From CAIUGU01 sp031398625 (GTDB lineage Bacteria > Pseudomonadota > Gammaproteobacteria > Steroidobacterales > Steroidobacteraceae), in the NCBI GenBank assembly GCA_031398625.1, contig JANNNQ010000447.1, positions 1 to 64,000 on the forward strand: a stretch of DNA of 64,000 bases. Reading direction: 5' to 3'. A program made the position numbers and the translations under genes. Below, piece after piece: positions 37,669 through 45,715 of this stretch. The stretch's first letter is position 1, and every line of letters begins with the position of its first letter. The notes under the pieces are model-generated. The model searched no databases and was not told the DNA's origin. It saw nothing but the letters and a program-made list of their open reading frames with translations.

Positions 37669-38646
37669 ATGGCCACGACCTTCACCTTCACCAAGGCCAC
37701 GAAGAAGGCTTCCAAGGCGCGAGTCGCCTTCGAAGGCCCGTCCGGCAGCGGCAAGACTTACACAGCCCTGACTACGGCCTGTGCCCTCGGCCAGCGCGTC
37801 GCACTCATCGACACCGAGCACCGTTCGGCGAGTCTCTACGCCGACGAATTCGACTTCGACACCCTCGAACTCGACAGCTACGACCCACAATTGCTCACCG
37901 AAGCCCTCGCGGCAGCCGCAATGGCGGGCTACGACGCGCTGGTCATCGACAGCCTGTCGCACTTCTGGATGGGCACAGACGGAATGCTGGAGCAGGTCGA
38001 CCGGGCGGCGCGCCGTTCCGCCGGAGGGAACACGTTCGGCGGATGGAAGGAGATGCGGCCGACAGAGCGGCGCATGATCGAAGCGATGCTGGCGTACCCC
38101 GGTCACCTCATCGCGACGCTGCGCACGAAGACCGAGTGGGTGGTCGAGGAGAACGACAGGGGCAAGAAGGTCCCGAAGAAGATCGGCTTGAAGGCCGAGC
38201 AGCGCGAGGGCCTGGAGTACGAGTTCACCCTCGTTGGGACGATGGACCTGGACAACACCCTGGTCGTCACGAAGTCCCGGTGCAAGGCGCTGTCCGGTGC
38301 CGTGATCAACCGGCCGGACGCAGGGTTCGGGCGGACGCTCGGCGACTGGCTGCAGGACGGCGAGGCCGGTCCTACTGCCGAGGAGATCCGCGACGAGGTC
38401 CTGGCCGCCCCGGAAGCCACGTACGACGAACTGATCGAGGTGTACCGGAAGGCGGAGCGGCACGGCCTGCTGATGGCCGCGATCGTCACGGGCGACGGTG
38501 CCAGCGCCGGGTTGGGTGATTTCATTCGGGCGCGTGGTCTGGAGGCGAAGGAGCGGGCTGCGCGTTCAGTGCCGGCGCCGCGGGTTGAGGACCAGATCGC
38601 CGACGAATTGGCGGAGCGTCAGGCCGCTGCGGGGGTGGCTTCGTGA
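37669..38646 (+). CDS. Sak4-like AAA ATPase (recombination)
   Basis: 325 residues from ATG 37669 with AAGGAG upstream. Walker A is EGPSGSGKTYTA (residues 24-35), Walker B is GYDALVIDSLSHFW (near 85-98), followed by RTKTEWVVEENDRGKK and an SRCKALSG sensor-like region. This is the RecA-like AAA_24/Sak4 type of phage single-strand annealing-associated ATPases. Neighbouring Gam-like, RusA-like and SSB genes support a recombination role. The C-terminal 80 residues are a helical extension. Confidence 0.7.
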   Translation: MATTFTFTKATKKASKARVAFEGPSGSGKTYTALTTACALGQRVALIDTEHRSASLYADEFDFDTLELDSYDPQLLTEALAAAAMAGYDALVIDSLSHFWMGTDGMLEQVDRAARRSAGGNTFGGWKEMRPTERRMIEAMLAYPGHLIATLRTKTEWVVEENDRGKKVPKKIGLKAEQREGLEYEFTLVGTMDLDNTLVVTKSRCKALSGAVINRPDAGFGRTLGDWLQDGEAGPTAEEIRDEVLAAPEATYDELIEVYRKAERHGLLMAAIVTGDGASAGLGDFIRARGLEAKERAARSVPAPRVEDQIADELAERQAAAGVAS

Positions 38647-39239
38647 CCGCCTTGGCTGACGTCCCCGACATCGACACAGAGGACTACGAAGTCCCCGACG
38701 CCGAGGAAGCCCGCGAGGCTTGGTCTATCGACAGCTTGGGCCAGGCTGCTTGGGCGATGGCGAAGAACCGGGAACTCGCGTTGCGGCAGGCCGAGATTCG
38801 TCGGATCGCGGACGACAAGATCGCCCGGTGGGTGGCATGGCGGGACCGGGAGGTTGCGGCTCTGCAGAACGGTCGCACAGGCCGGGATTTCTTCGAAGCT
38901 CACCTCGCGGCGTACGCGCTGAGGCGACGGGCTGAGGACGAGAAGCGGAACAAGACCCTCACTCTTCCGTTCGGGACGGTGTCCACCAAGGACACGTCGA
39001 AGACCCCGAAGTGGGAGGTGGACGAGGAGACGCTGATTCCGTGGCTAAAGGAGCGGTTCCCGAAGCTGGTGGTCTCAACGACGACGGAGAAGGTGGATCT
39101 GAAGGCGGCGAAGACCACGTTCCCATCCTCAGGCGGTGAGGCGTGGGTTGGGGATTCCGGGGAGACGGTTCCGGGGATCACGGTGACTCCTGGTGGGGTG
39201 TCGGCCAGCATCAGCCTCGACCTGGGTGGGAAGTCGTGA
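38643..39239 (+). CDS. Mu Gam-like DNA-end protection protein
   Basis: 198 residues from GTG 38643 (GTGA overlap). ADDKIARWVAWRDREVAALQ, FFEAHLAAYALRRRAEDEKR, KTLTLPFGTVSTKDTSKTPK and LIPWLKERFPKLV follow the Mu Gam fold, a Ku-like protein that shields DNA ends from host exonucleases. Pairing with the Sak4-like ATPase is common. Confidence 0.75.
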   Translation: MTALADVPDIDTEDYEVPDAEEAREAWSIDSLGQAAWAMAKNRELALRQAEIRRIADDKIARWVAWRDREVAALQNGRTGRDFFEAHLAAYALRRRAEDEKRNKTLTLPFGTVSTKDTSKTPKWEVDEETLIPWLKERFPKLVVSTTTEKVDLKAAKTTFPSSGGEAWVGDSGETVPGITVTPGGVSASISLDLGGKS

Positions 39240-39499
39240 CCGGCATGATCCCGGTCCTCGCCCACCACCGTGTGGATGTGTGCCTCGAATGCCTCTGCGG
39301 TCAGACGGAGCGACCGTTGGCCTCGGAGTGCATCCTCGTCCTCCGAAGCGGTCTCCCGTGGGTGTCGTTCCGCTGCACCGATGGACGGCCGATGGCTCTC
39401 CCGTTGAACGATCGAACCCTCGCCCTGATGCTCACCACGCCCGCGGTCCGCTCCCCGGACTTCATGGACTGGTGCGACAACCGAAAGGCCGCACTGTGA
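39236..39499 (+). CDS. hypothetical protein, 87 aa
   Basis: GTG 39236 (GTGA overlap). Early CLECLCGQ motif suggests a small zinc site; the rest has two helices. No family recognised. Confidence 0.5.
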   Translation: MTGMIPVLAHHRVDVCLECLCGQTERPLASECILVLRSGLPWVSFRCTDGRPMALPLNDRTLALMLTTPAVRSPDFMDWCDNRKAAL

Positions 39500-39723
39500 C
39501 CACCGAACGCAAGCCCCTCCTGTCGCCGTCCAACGCCGACACCCTCCACCATTTGCGGGCCCTGGCGAAGGACGGGACCGCCCCAACGTTGCAGGAGTTG
39601 GCGAAGGCGTGCGGGGTCGGTTACTCCACCGCCCGCTACCACCTGCTGGAGCTGGAGAAGAAGGGCGCGATCCGACGCATCCCCGGGCAGGCGCGAGGTA
39701 TCGAGATTGTCGAGTCGGCATGA
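39496..39723 (+). CDS. LexA-type winged-helix DNA-binding protein
   Basis: 75 residues from GTG 39496. APTLQELAKACGVGYSTARY, HLLELEKKGAIRRIPGQARG, IEIV is the LexA N-terminal winged helix without the peptidase domain. It could regulate early genes or respond to SOS-type sites. Confidence 0.7.
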   Translation: MTTERKPLLSPSNADTLHHLRALAKDGTAPTLQELAKACGVGYSTARYHLLELEKKGAIRRIPGQARGIEIVESA

Positions 39724-39878
39724 GGGCCCGGAAAGAGCGGGCGGTAGCTCACCGGTCCCTGCGGACTCTCTCGGCGCTGACTGCTGCCGCTGGCACCCGG
39801 TTGAGTCCGTCGATGCATGATCACCTCAGGGCGGCGTTGGAGTTCACTGCCCCTCGGCGCTGGTGGCGATTCTGGTGA
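39720..39878 (+). CDS. small basic protein, 52 aa
   Basis: ATG 39720 (ATGA overlap). Arg-rich helical peptide ending APRRWWRFW. No family. Confidence 0.45.
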   Translation: MRARKERAVAHRSLRTLSALTAAAGTRLSPSMHDHLRAALEFTAPRRWWRFW

Positions 39879-40357
39879 CTGCCACCGAACTGGACTCCGA
39901 GCTGGTTCTGTCGCTGAGGGTTGTTGGTGTTCCGACAACCCAGGGCAGCAAGAACGGGTTCGTGGTCAAGACGAAGACCGGGAAGCTCCGCGCTCTCGTG
40001 GTCGATGTGAAGCGGAAGGAGCTCCGGTCGTGGCGGGAGGCGATCCGCTCCGATGCTGTTGCTGAACTGGGGGAGGACTGGGTGCCGTTGTCTGGGCCGA
40101 TCCGGGTGACGTTGCATTTCACGTTGCCGAAGCCGGCCAGCGCCCCGAAGCGTCGGCGTACGTGGCCGATCGGTGCCAGGTCCGGGGATATCGACAAGTT
40201 AGAGCGTGCCGCTTTGGATGCCCTCACGGATGCTGCCCTGTGGCGGGATGACGGCCAGGTGGTGGACCTGCATGGGACGAAGGACTACCCGGATCTCAAG
40301 GTGACATGCCCTGGTGTTCTGATCCGCGTCTACCGGGTGGATGTCCTGGCGGTCTGA
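39875..40357 (+). CDS. RusA-like Holliday junction resolvase
   Basis: 160 residues from GTG 39875 (GTGA overlap). GVPTTQGSKNGFV, then SGDIDKLERAALDALTDAAL and WRDDGQVVDL carry the conserved acidic residues of RusA (the D-x-D-K/N-L and D-D-x-x-V pair). It resolves branched DNA made by phage recombination or replication. Confidence 0.8.
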   Translation: MTATELDSELVLSLRVVGVPTTQGSKNGFVVKTKTGKLRALVVDVKRKELRSWREAIRSDAVAELGEDWVPLSGPIRVTLHFTLPKPASAPKRRRTWPIGARSGDIDKLERAALDALTDAALWRDDGQVVDLHGTKDYPDLKVTCPGVLIRVYRVDVLAV

Positions 40358-40382
40358 GGTTCTTTTGCCATGCCCAACATGA

Positions 40383-40422
40383 CTACGATTCATAGTCATT
40401 GCATCTATGGATCGTGTACTGT
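40383..40422 (+). promoter_or_regulatory. paired dyad operator (pair 8) with -10 box
   Basis: CTACGATTCATAG at 40383-40395, within the longer palindrome ATGACTA-N7-TAGTCAT (40379-40399), and CTATGGATCGTGT at 40405-40417, 22 bp apart. TACTGT at 40417-40422 is a possible -10. Heads the operon from 40507. Confidence 0.7.
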
Positions 40423-40436
40423 CTAAACATTCGCTC

Positions 40437-40465
40437 GCCCCCCGACGGGGAAGAGGTCGGGGGGC
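40437..40465 (+). other. leader hairpin after operator pair 8
   Basis: GCCCCCCGAC (40437-40446) pairs perfectly with GTCGGGGGGC (40456-40465), starting about ten bases after the predicted transcription start. Confidence 0.55.
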
Positions 40466-40506
40466 TTCGAGCAGCGGACTCCAGACGCCCCATAGGGAGG
40501 CATCCA

Positions 40507-40941
40507 ATGGACGAGAGTACGCCCACCGTCGACCGCACCACGGCAGTCCTGTCCATCCGGCCCGTCTACGCCGACCGCATCCTCGACGGGACAAAGACAA
40601 TCGAGTTCCGACGCAAGCCGCTCCCCAAGACCGTTGAAACGGTGCTGGTCTGGCGCACTGGCAAGGGCGGCGGGGTGATTGGGCAGTTCAACGTCGTCCG
40701 CCAGGTCGACGGCATCGTCAACGACTTCGTCATCCAGGACTTCGGTGGCACTCTGCGGACGGTCACCGGATCTGGCATCGGATTCAATGCGCTCTACGCC
40801 TACGCAGGACACAAGGGTCGGCTGGCAGGCATCTACATCGGGAACGTCACCCCGACCATCAAGGCCGAACGGTTCGGGTGGAGCGCAGGGCCCCAGGCGT
40901 TCCGGTATGCCCCGCTCGGGTGGCGTGAGGTGGTCTGGTGA
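40507..40941 (+). CDS. ASCH-domain-like protein
   Basis: 144 residues from ATG 40507. AVLSIRPVYADRILDGTKTI, EFRRKP, GVIGQFNVVRQV is the ASCH/PUA-like fold of short RNA- or modified-base-binding proteins. It begins the operon that includes DNA-modification genes, so binding of modified nucleic acid is conceivable. Confidence 0.65.
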   Translation: MDESTPTVDRTTAVLSIRPVYADRILDGTKTIEFRRKPLPKTVETVLVWRTGKGGGVIGQFNVVRQVDGIVNDFVIQDFGGTLRTVTGSGIGFNALYAYAGHKGRLAGIYIGNVTPTIKAERFGWSAGPQAFRYAPLGWREVVW

Positions 40942-41090
40942 TCCGCTCCATCCTCCGAGTCCTCTTCGCCCCACACCACGACGGGCCGAACGAGTGCGGT
41001 CGCGGCCGATGCGATGTGAACGGCTGCGGAGCCAAGCGTTCGACGTGCTGCCCTCATTGCCCTGTGGCCTACCGACGGAGGCAGGGGTGA
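40938..41090 (+). CDS. small Cys-rich peptide, 50 aa
   Basis: GTG 40938 (GTGA overlap). NECGRGRCDVNGCGAKRSTC, CPHCPVAY contains seven Cys, enough for two zinc sites. Between the ASCH and HNH genes. No family. Confidence 0.5.
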   Translation: MIRSILRVLFAPHHDGPNECGRGRCDVNGCGAKRSTCCPHCPVAYRRRQG

Positions 41091-41485
41091 GCACTGACAT
41101 CCCAGACCGGACCCGGAAGCTCATCCAGTCCCGCGCCGACAACGCATGCGAGATCTGCCGCAAACCGATGACCGACATCCACCATCGGCAACGCAAAGGC
41201 ATGGGCGGGACATCGTCTCTGGTGATCCACAACCCGGAGAACCTCATCGGCCTCTGCCGCTGGCATCACGGGTGGACGCACGCTAACCCCGCCCACGCTG
41301 TCCTCGGGGGCTGGATCGTCCCCACGACCGTCGACCCCGAGTTCTTCCCCGTCTGGGCTCAGAACGTGAACTACGGCTACTCGGCCTGGTTTTCCTTGCT
41401 GCCTGATGGATGTGTCCGCTGGGTCAACGACCTCCACGAACCGCTGAATCTTCCGCCGGGGATGCCCTCCCTGAGCGCCGCTTGA
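41087..41485 (+). CDS. HNH endonuclease
   Basis: 132 residues from GTG 41087 (GTGA overlap). NACEICRKPMTDIHHRQRKG, NPENLIGLCRWHHGWTH is the HNH ββα-metal motif with its C-x-x-C / C-x-x-H zinc pair. Might nick DNA for packaging, replication or gene homing; far from head genes here. Confidence 0.75.
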   Translation: MSTDIPDRTRKLIQSRADNACEICRKPMTDIHHRQRKGMGGTSSLVIHNPENLIGLCRWHHGWTHANPAHAVLGGWIVPTTVDPEFFPVWAQNVNYGYSAWFSLLPDGCVRWVNDLHEPLNLPPGMPSLSAA

Positions 41486-41498
41486 AATGGAGAACCTC

Positions 41499-41933
41499 GT
41501 GTCCCTCACCACAGTCATGTCCGGACCCACGGCGGACCATGCGCCAGTCGTCCACGAAAAGCCACCCGTCACCCTCTACCCCGTCCTCCCCATCGCCGCC
41601 GTCTCCATGCCTACCGCGTGGGCACCGTCCGATGACGAGTACTGCATGGACGAGAACCACCACGGGGGAACCCTGTTCCACTGCACGAGGCGATCAGGCC
41701 ACTCCGGAAGACATGCCCAGATTTGGTGGTGGACGGCCCGTCTCCAGTCCCTCCCACGTGCCCTGGTCCGGGCAGTGTGGGGACAGAAGGCGGTTCCGGT
41801 GCCAACCTGGAACTGCCGCTGCGGTCACCACGTCCGCGTCCGGCCTGGGACGTCGGCGGGGTTCCACAACCTTCCCTGCCCGAACTGCTCAGGCGTCACG
41901 ATGGTCCTCGTCGACCAGGCGGTGTCGGCATGA
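41499..41933 (+). CDS. zinc-ribbon hypothetical protein, 144 aa
   Basis: GTG 41499 with GGAGAA upstream (ATG 41487 possible). The C-terminus has WNCRCGHHVRV...LPCPNCSG, a Cys4 ribbon; the middle has CMDENHHGG...HCTRRSGHSGRH. Overlaps the methylase start (ATGA). No family recognised. Confidence 0.55.
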   Translation: MSLTTVMSGPTADHAPVVHEKPPVTLYPVLPIAAVSMPTAWAPSDDEYCMDENHHGGTLFHCTRRSGHSGRHAQIWWWTARLQSLPRALVRAVWGQKAVPVPTWNCRCGHHVRVRPGTSAGFHNLPCPNCSGVTMVLVDQAVSA

Positions 41934-43519
41934 CCAAGACACGCACCGCGCAGCACCGCCCCGCCACCAAGCAGCGCAGATTCCAGCACGACGACCTGAT
42001 CGCCGTCGACCTCTTCAGCGGCTTTGGTGGCCTAACCCAAGGCATCGAGCGTGCCGGGTTCACAACGATTCTCGCCGCGAACCACAGCCAGTACAAGACC
42101 GAGGTCCACGAGACGAACCACCCGGAAGCCGAGCACTGGATCGCCGACCTGGTCGACCCGGAATCAGGCGACTATCACGACGTCCGCGACCTCCCTGCCG
42201 GCGACCTGCTCAGTGCGGGCGTGAGCTGCGTCAACCACTCCCCGGCAAACTCGCTGAAGGCCTACGAGGAGCGAGGGACTCTCTTCGACAGGCAGGACGA
42301 CGAGTACGAGGCCAGGGTCACCCGATCCGAACGCGACCGCGCGACGGCGAACTGCGTCCTCCACTACGCCGCGACGCACCATCCGCGGCTGATCCTTGTC
42401 GAGTGCACGACGCAGCTGCTGTCGTGGGGGCCGTTGATCCCCGGCAGCAAAAAGGTCGGCGACGGAACCACGTACCGGTGGTGGCTGAAGCAATTCGACA
42501 TCATCGGTTACGACCACAAGGTGCTCTATCTGAACTCGCAGTTCTTCGGCGTCGGCCAGTCCCGGAACCGGGGGTACTGGTGCTTCTGGAAGAAGGGCAT
42601 CCCAGCACCTGATCTGGAGCACCGACCGGAAACCTGGTGCGACCGCTGCCAGACGATCGTGCAGGCCCGGCAGTCCTGGAAGACGGGCATCCCGCCAACC
42701 GGGACCGTCGACTACGGCAGGCAGTATCACTACACGTGCCTGTCCTGCCGCCGCGAGGTCATCCCGACGTTCACCCCGTCGTTGTCCGCGCTTGACCTGA
42801 CGAACCTCGGCACCAAGATCGGCGATAGGCCGAACAAGATCCAGCAGGACGGTTCGTTCGGGCCTCTCGCTCTCTCGACCATGGCCAGGGCCGAGAGGTG
42901 CCGGCAGAGGTTCGGCGACTTCCCGGCCATCCTGATGCCGGCCAAGGCCGAGCGTGGCTCGGAACGTCACTTGTGGCAGCCGATGTCCACCCAGACGAGC
43001 CAGCAAGAGACCGCGCTGCTGGCGGCATCGGGGGCGCTCTCGCTGGCGGTCGACAACTACCAGGGCGCGCCGCGCGGGGTCGATGTCCCGTTCCCCACTC
43101 AGGTGGGTTCCGAGACGCTCGGGATCGTCTCCACGGGGGTCATGCCGTTCCGGAAGCACACCATCCCGACTATGCACGCCGAGCCGATGCCGACGGTCAC
43201 GGCAGATCAGATCCCGGCCCTGGTCACGGCAACCGGCTCCGTCAGCGGCGCCGGCCTCCCGGCGGAGATCGCCGCGGAGTGGCGGAAGATGCTCTCCAAT
43301 ACCCCACTGCTGGAGTGCTACCTGCGGATGCTCGGTTCGCACGAGATCGGCCGCGGTTGCGGGTTCGATCCCGACTTCGGCGACCACAAGGGGACGTTCA
43401 AGGTCTGGGGCAGTGAACGCGATCGGGTCGACGGCTACGGCAACGCTGTCTCACCGCCGGTCGGTGAGTGGATCAGCGACCGGTTGCGGCGTGCCATTCA
43501 TGGCGAGGCTGCAGCATGA
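41930..43519 (+). CDS. C5-cytosine DNA methyltransferase-like protein
   Basis: 529 residues from ATG 41930. Motif I VDLFSGFGGLTQGI (residues 26-39), the catalytic-loop region reads AGVSCVNHSPAN with Cys100 rather than the usual PPCQ, motif VIII GVGQSRNRGYW, motif X GYGNAVSPPVGEW. The variable region holds a Cys4 insertion (CDRCQTIV, CLSCRREV). The SCxNHS variant is a known divergent branch in actinophages. It presumably modifies phage cytosines for protection or regulation; target unknown. Confidence 0.75.
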   Translation: MTKTRTAQHRPATKQRRFQHDDLIAVDLFSGFGGLTQGIERAGFTTILAANHSQYKTEVHETNHPEAEHWIADLVDPESGDYHDVRDLPAGDLLSAGVSCVNHSPANSLKAYEERGTLFDRQDDEYEARVTRSERDRATANCVLHYAATHHPRLILVECTTQLLSWGPLIPGSKKVGDGTTYRWWLKQFDIIGYDHKVLYLNSQFFGVGQSRNRGYWCFWKKGIPAPDLEHRPETWCDRCQTIVQARQSWKTGIPPTGTVDYGRQYHYTCLSCRREVIPTFTPSLSALDLTNLGTKIGDRPNKIQQDGSFGPLALSTMARAERCRQRFGDFPAILMPAKAERGSERHLWQPMSTQTSQQETALLAASGALSLAVDNYQGAPRGVDVPFPTQVGSETLGIVSTGVMPFRKHTIPTMHAEPMPTVTADQIPALVTATGSVSGAGLPAEIAAEWRKMLSNTPLLECYLRMLGSHEIGRGCGFDPDFGDHKGTFKVWGSERDRVDGYGNAVSPPVGEWISDRLRRAIHGEAAA

Positions 43520-43758
43520 CCGCCGTCCGCCCGTACTCCACGCGTCCCCATAACGAGGACGCCGTCGTCGATCTCCTCGCCGGGGGCCGACCGGTTCTGA
43601 CTCCGGCGGACCGGCATGAGGCGATCCGCCGGCTGTTTGCCAGGGGGTGTCGCGAGGAGTCGATCGCAGCCCGGGTGGGGTGTTCGGTGGCGACGGTGCA
43701 GCGTGCGGTGAAGGCGGTTCCGGCTGCGCGGGTGCGGGAACTGCGGGACCTGCCGTGA
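43516..43758 (+). CDS. helix-turn-helix protein, 80 aa
   Basis: ATG 43516 (ATGA overlap). CREESIAARVGCSVATVQRA is a simple resolvase-type HTH. Probably a small DNA-binding regulator. Confidence 0.55.
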   Translation: MTAVRPYSTRPHNEDAVVDLLAGGRPVLTPADRHEAIRRLFARGCREESIAARVGCSVATVQRAVKAVPAARVRELRDLP

Positions 43759-43943
43759 TCACCCAGACGGATCTGACTCCTGATGAGGCGAGGTGGGCCC
43801 GGTATCGGGTGGAGCTCCCGGAGATTGTCGCGTCCCGTTTTCCTAGGCCAGTGCCGCCCGAAACGAAGTTCATCCTCGGCTGCCAGATGCGCGGTGATGA
43901 CCGTGCCGTACATGGCGAACCCGAGCACGCAGTCGGTGGTTGA
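43755..43943 (+). CDS. hypothetical protein, 62 aa
   Basis: GTG 43755 (GTGA overlap). LTPDEARWARYRVELPEIVA helical start, then HGEPEHAVGG end. Its 3' end overlaps the next gene by 47 nt. No family. Confidence 0.45.
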   Translation: MITQTDLTPDEARWARYRVELPEIVASRFPRPVPPETKFILGCQMRGDDRAVHGEPEHAVGG

Positions 43944-44643
43944 CGCTATGTCCGCCGGGCGACTGGGCTGCATCCTCACCCCGAAGCAGGGGAACCGTGT
44001 TCCCGAAGACCCCTCGATCATGGTCTGTTTGGACAACGGGTGTGGTCCGGGGAAGGACGGGAAGCCGGGCAAGGGATGGCCTAGTGAGGGCAAGTTTCTG
44101 GTTTGGCTTCAGAAGATGGAGCAGTACGGACGGCACGGGGAGGATCGGGTCCTGTTCGCTGTCGCCCCCGACGTTGTTGGTGATGCGGTGGCGACCTTGG
44201 AGCGTGCGGTCGAGTGGTTGCCGATCATCCGTGACCTCGGCTTCCCGACTGCTCTAGCCGCACAGGACGGACTCGAGCACCTCGATATCCCATGGGATGA
44301 CTTCGACGTGCTGTTCGTCGGTGGCAGCACTGAATGGAAGCTAGGCCCTGCCGCCCGACGAATCGTGTTGCAGGCCAAGCAGCATGGCAAGCACGTGCAC
44401 ATGGGCCGGGTCAACTCAGCCAAGCGCCTGGAGTACGCCACCGCTATCGGATGCGACACCGCAGACGGAACCAAAATCACGTTCGGACCTGACATCAACC
44501 TGCCCCTCGTCCTCAGCTGGAACCGGGGCTCTTCACTCTCGCCCAGGAGGCGTCATGAATCTCACCACCGTCCCGGACTCCGGCGAATGCGTCATGGTCA
44601 CCGCTTCGAGCGACATCGAACACCGGTGCCCGCACGTCGATGA
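43897..44643 (+). CDS. DpdA-like (TGT-related) 7-deazaguanine DNA insertion protein
   Basis: 248 residues from ATG 43897 (43912 or 43948 possible). YMANPST, GRLGCILTPKQGNRVPED, LFAVAPDVVGDAVATLERAV, FPTALAAQDGLEHL, FDVLFVGGSTEWKLG, HVHMGRVNSAKRLEYA match the phage branch of queuine tRNA-ribosyltransferase-like proteins (short DpdA type), which exchange guanine in DNA for a 7-deazaguanine base. A QueF-like gene follows. The last 38 residues, after LPLVLSWNR, are Arg/His-rich and overlap the next gene by 89 nt, so the true end may once have been near 44530. Confidence 0.65.
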   Translation: MTVPYMANPSTQSVVDAMSAGRLGCILTPKQGNRVPEDPSIMVCLDNGCGPGKDGKPGKGWPSEGKFLVWLQKMEQYGRHGEDRVLFAVAPDVVGDAVATLERAVEWLPIIRDLGFPTALAAQDGLEHLDIPWDDFDVLFVGGSTEWKLGPAARRIVLQAKQHGKHVHMGRVNSAKRLEYATAIGCDTADGTKITFGPDINLPLVLSWNRGSSLSPRRRHESHHRPGLRRMRHGHRFERHRTPVPARR

Positions 44644-44875
44644 GGTGGACAAGGGAACGGTCACCATCTCGTGGATGGTGACGGAATGCACGATCGAACT
44701 GCACTCCCTGGCCGAGTACATCCGTGGCTGGAAGGACGTCCGCGTCTCCCATGAGGAACTGACGGCCACGATCCAGCGGGACGTCCTCCGCGCCGGGGTT
44801 GAAGAGGTTCAGGTGCGGGCGATGTGGCAAACCGCTGGCATGTCCATCGCGACTGACACGAGGTGCCCGTCATGA
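44555..44875 (+). CDS. QueF-like T-fold protein (preQ0 reductase family)
   Basis: 106 residues from ATG 44555 behind AGGAGG. HRCPHVDEVDKGTVTISW aligns with the QueF active-site segment: Cys25 and Asp32 keep the seven-residue spacing of the catalytic Cys/Asp pair; IELHSLAEYIRGWKD matches the E-x-K-S-L substrate motif and VSHEELTATI the HE motif. QueF reduces preQ0 to preQ1; related phage proteins tailor 7-deazaguanine bases for DNA. With the DpdA-like neighbour this suggests dPreQ1-type or similar modified DNA. No preQ0 synthesis genes are visible, so the host would supply the precursor. Confidence 0.65.
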   Translation: MNLTTVPDSGECVMVTASSDIEHRCPHVDEVDKGTVTISWMVTECTIELHSLAEYIRGWKDVRVSHEELTATIQRDVLRAGVEEVQVRAMWQTAGMSIATDTRCPS

Positions 44876-45090
44876 CCGTCACCACACCAACGTCCTTTCA
44901 GGACGCGGGTTTACAGGAGCTGGGGGATGTGGCCCGCATGATGCTCGCCAACCGGGAGGCAGAGCGGGAGGCGTTTCGGGCGGCGATGAAGAAGGCGAAG
45001 GAGCGACTGGTCGACCCGCACGAGGTGGCGGACATCTTCACCGCAGAAGGCGTCGACCTGTGTTCGCTGATGGCGGTTCTCGGACCGTGA
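44872..45090 (+). CDS. hypothetical protein, 72 aa
   Basis: ATG 44872 (ATGA overlap with the QueF-like gene). Helical, charged (LANREAEREAFRAAMKKAKE). No family. Confidence 0.5.
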   Translation: MTVTTPTSFQDAGLQELGDVARMMLANREAEREAFRAAMKKAKERLVDPHEVADIFTAEGVDLCSLMAVLGP

Positions 45091-45299
45091 ACCAGAGCGT
45101 ATGCCCTTGGGGCCACCCGTATGCGGGGAAGAACCTCGGCGCCAACCGACGCAATGGAGCACCGTTCTGCAAGCACTGCCGGAAGGTCTCCTCGCGCGGT
45201 ACGAGGCGTGGCGGGATGACGCTGGCGGAGTGCTACCTGATCTACCCCGAGTGGCTGGGCATGGCCGCCGGACCACTACTACGAGGGAGGACATCGTGA
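45087..45299 (+). CDS. small zinc-binding HNH-like protein, 70 aa
   Basis: GTG 45087 (GTGA overlap). CPWGHPYAGKNLGANRRNGA, PFCKHCRKV has the C-x-x-G-H-P / C-x-x-C pattern also seen at the C-terminus of the gene at 8539. Probably a zinc-binding module of HNH-type origin. Confidence 0.55.
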   Translation: MNQSVCPWGHPYAGKNLGANRRNGAPFCKHCRKVSSRGTRRGGMTLAECYLIYPEWLGMAAGPLLRGRTS

Positions 45300-45715
45300 G
45301 CGAAGTGAAGCTGACACCCGCTGAGGATCTGCTGATCGAGGTGCTGATCGCACGTCATCGCTTGGGAGAGCCGTTCTGGACGTTCGACTACTGCCAGCGG
45401 CCAGTTCTCAAGCGCCTGGAGGCGAAGGGACTCGTAACCACCAAGGCCGCCCCGCCGCCTCATATTCAAGCCCGCTTGACCCTCACGGCGGTTCGGGCGT
45501 TCATGTCGAACCCGTACACGCCACAGGGCGCAAAGGTCGAGTGGGCGGTCCAGGCAGCCGACGACGCCAAGCCGATCCACTACGCGATCCGGTCGCACAG
45601 CCCGGCCGTGTCGGAGGAGTACCACCGCAAATACGCGGCCCGCCATGACGGGGACCTGTACCGGCGGTGCGTGGTGGAGATGCCGTGGCAGCTTGTTCCG
45701 GAGGAGAAGTCGTGA
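45296..45715 (+). CDS. hypothetical protein, 139 aa
   Basis: GTG 45296 (GTGA overlap, GGGAGG upstream). Winged-helix-like first 65 residues (LLIEVLIARHRLGEPFWTFD, LKRLEAKGLVTTKA). May bind DNA. No family assigned. Confidence 0.5.
   Translation: MSEVKLTPAEDLLIEVLIARHRLGEPFWTFDYCQRPVLKRLEAKGLVTTKAAPPPHIQARLTLTAVRAFMSNPYTPQGAKVEWAVQAADDAKPIHYAIRSHSPAVSEEYHRKYAARHDGDLYRRCVVEMPWQLVPEEKS

Noticed and set aside
42164..43387. Long leftward open frame (about 400 codons) opposite the C5 methylase
   Set aside because: It mirrors the methylase codons, has no ribosome site and no recognisable domain; the rightward frame has clear methylase motifs.
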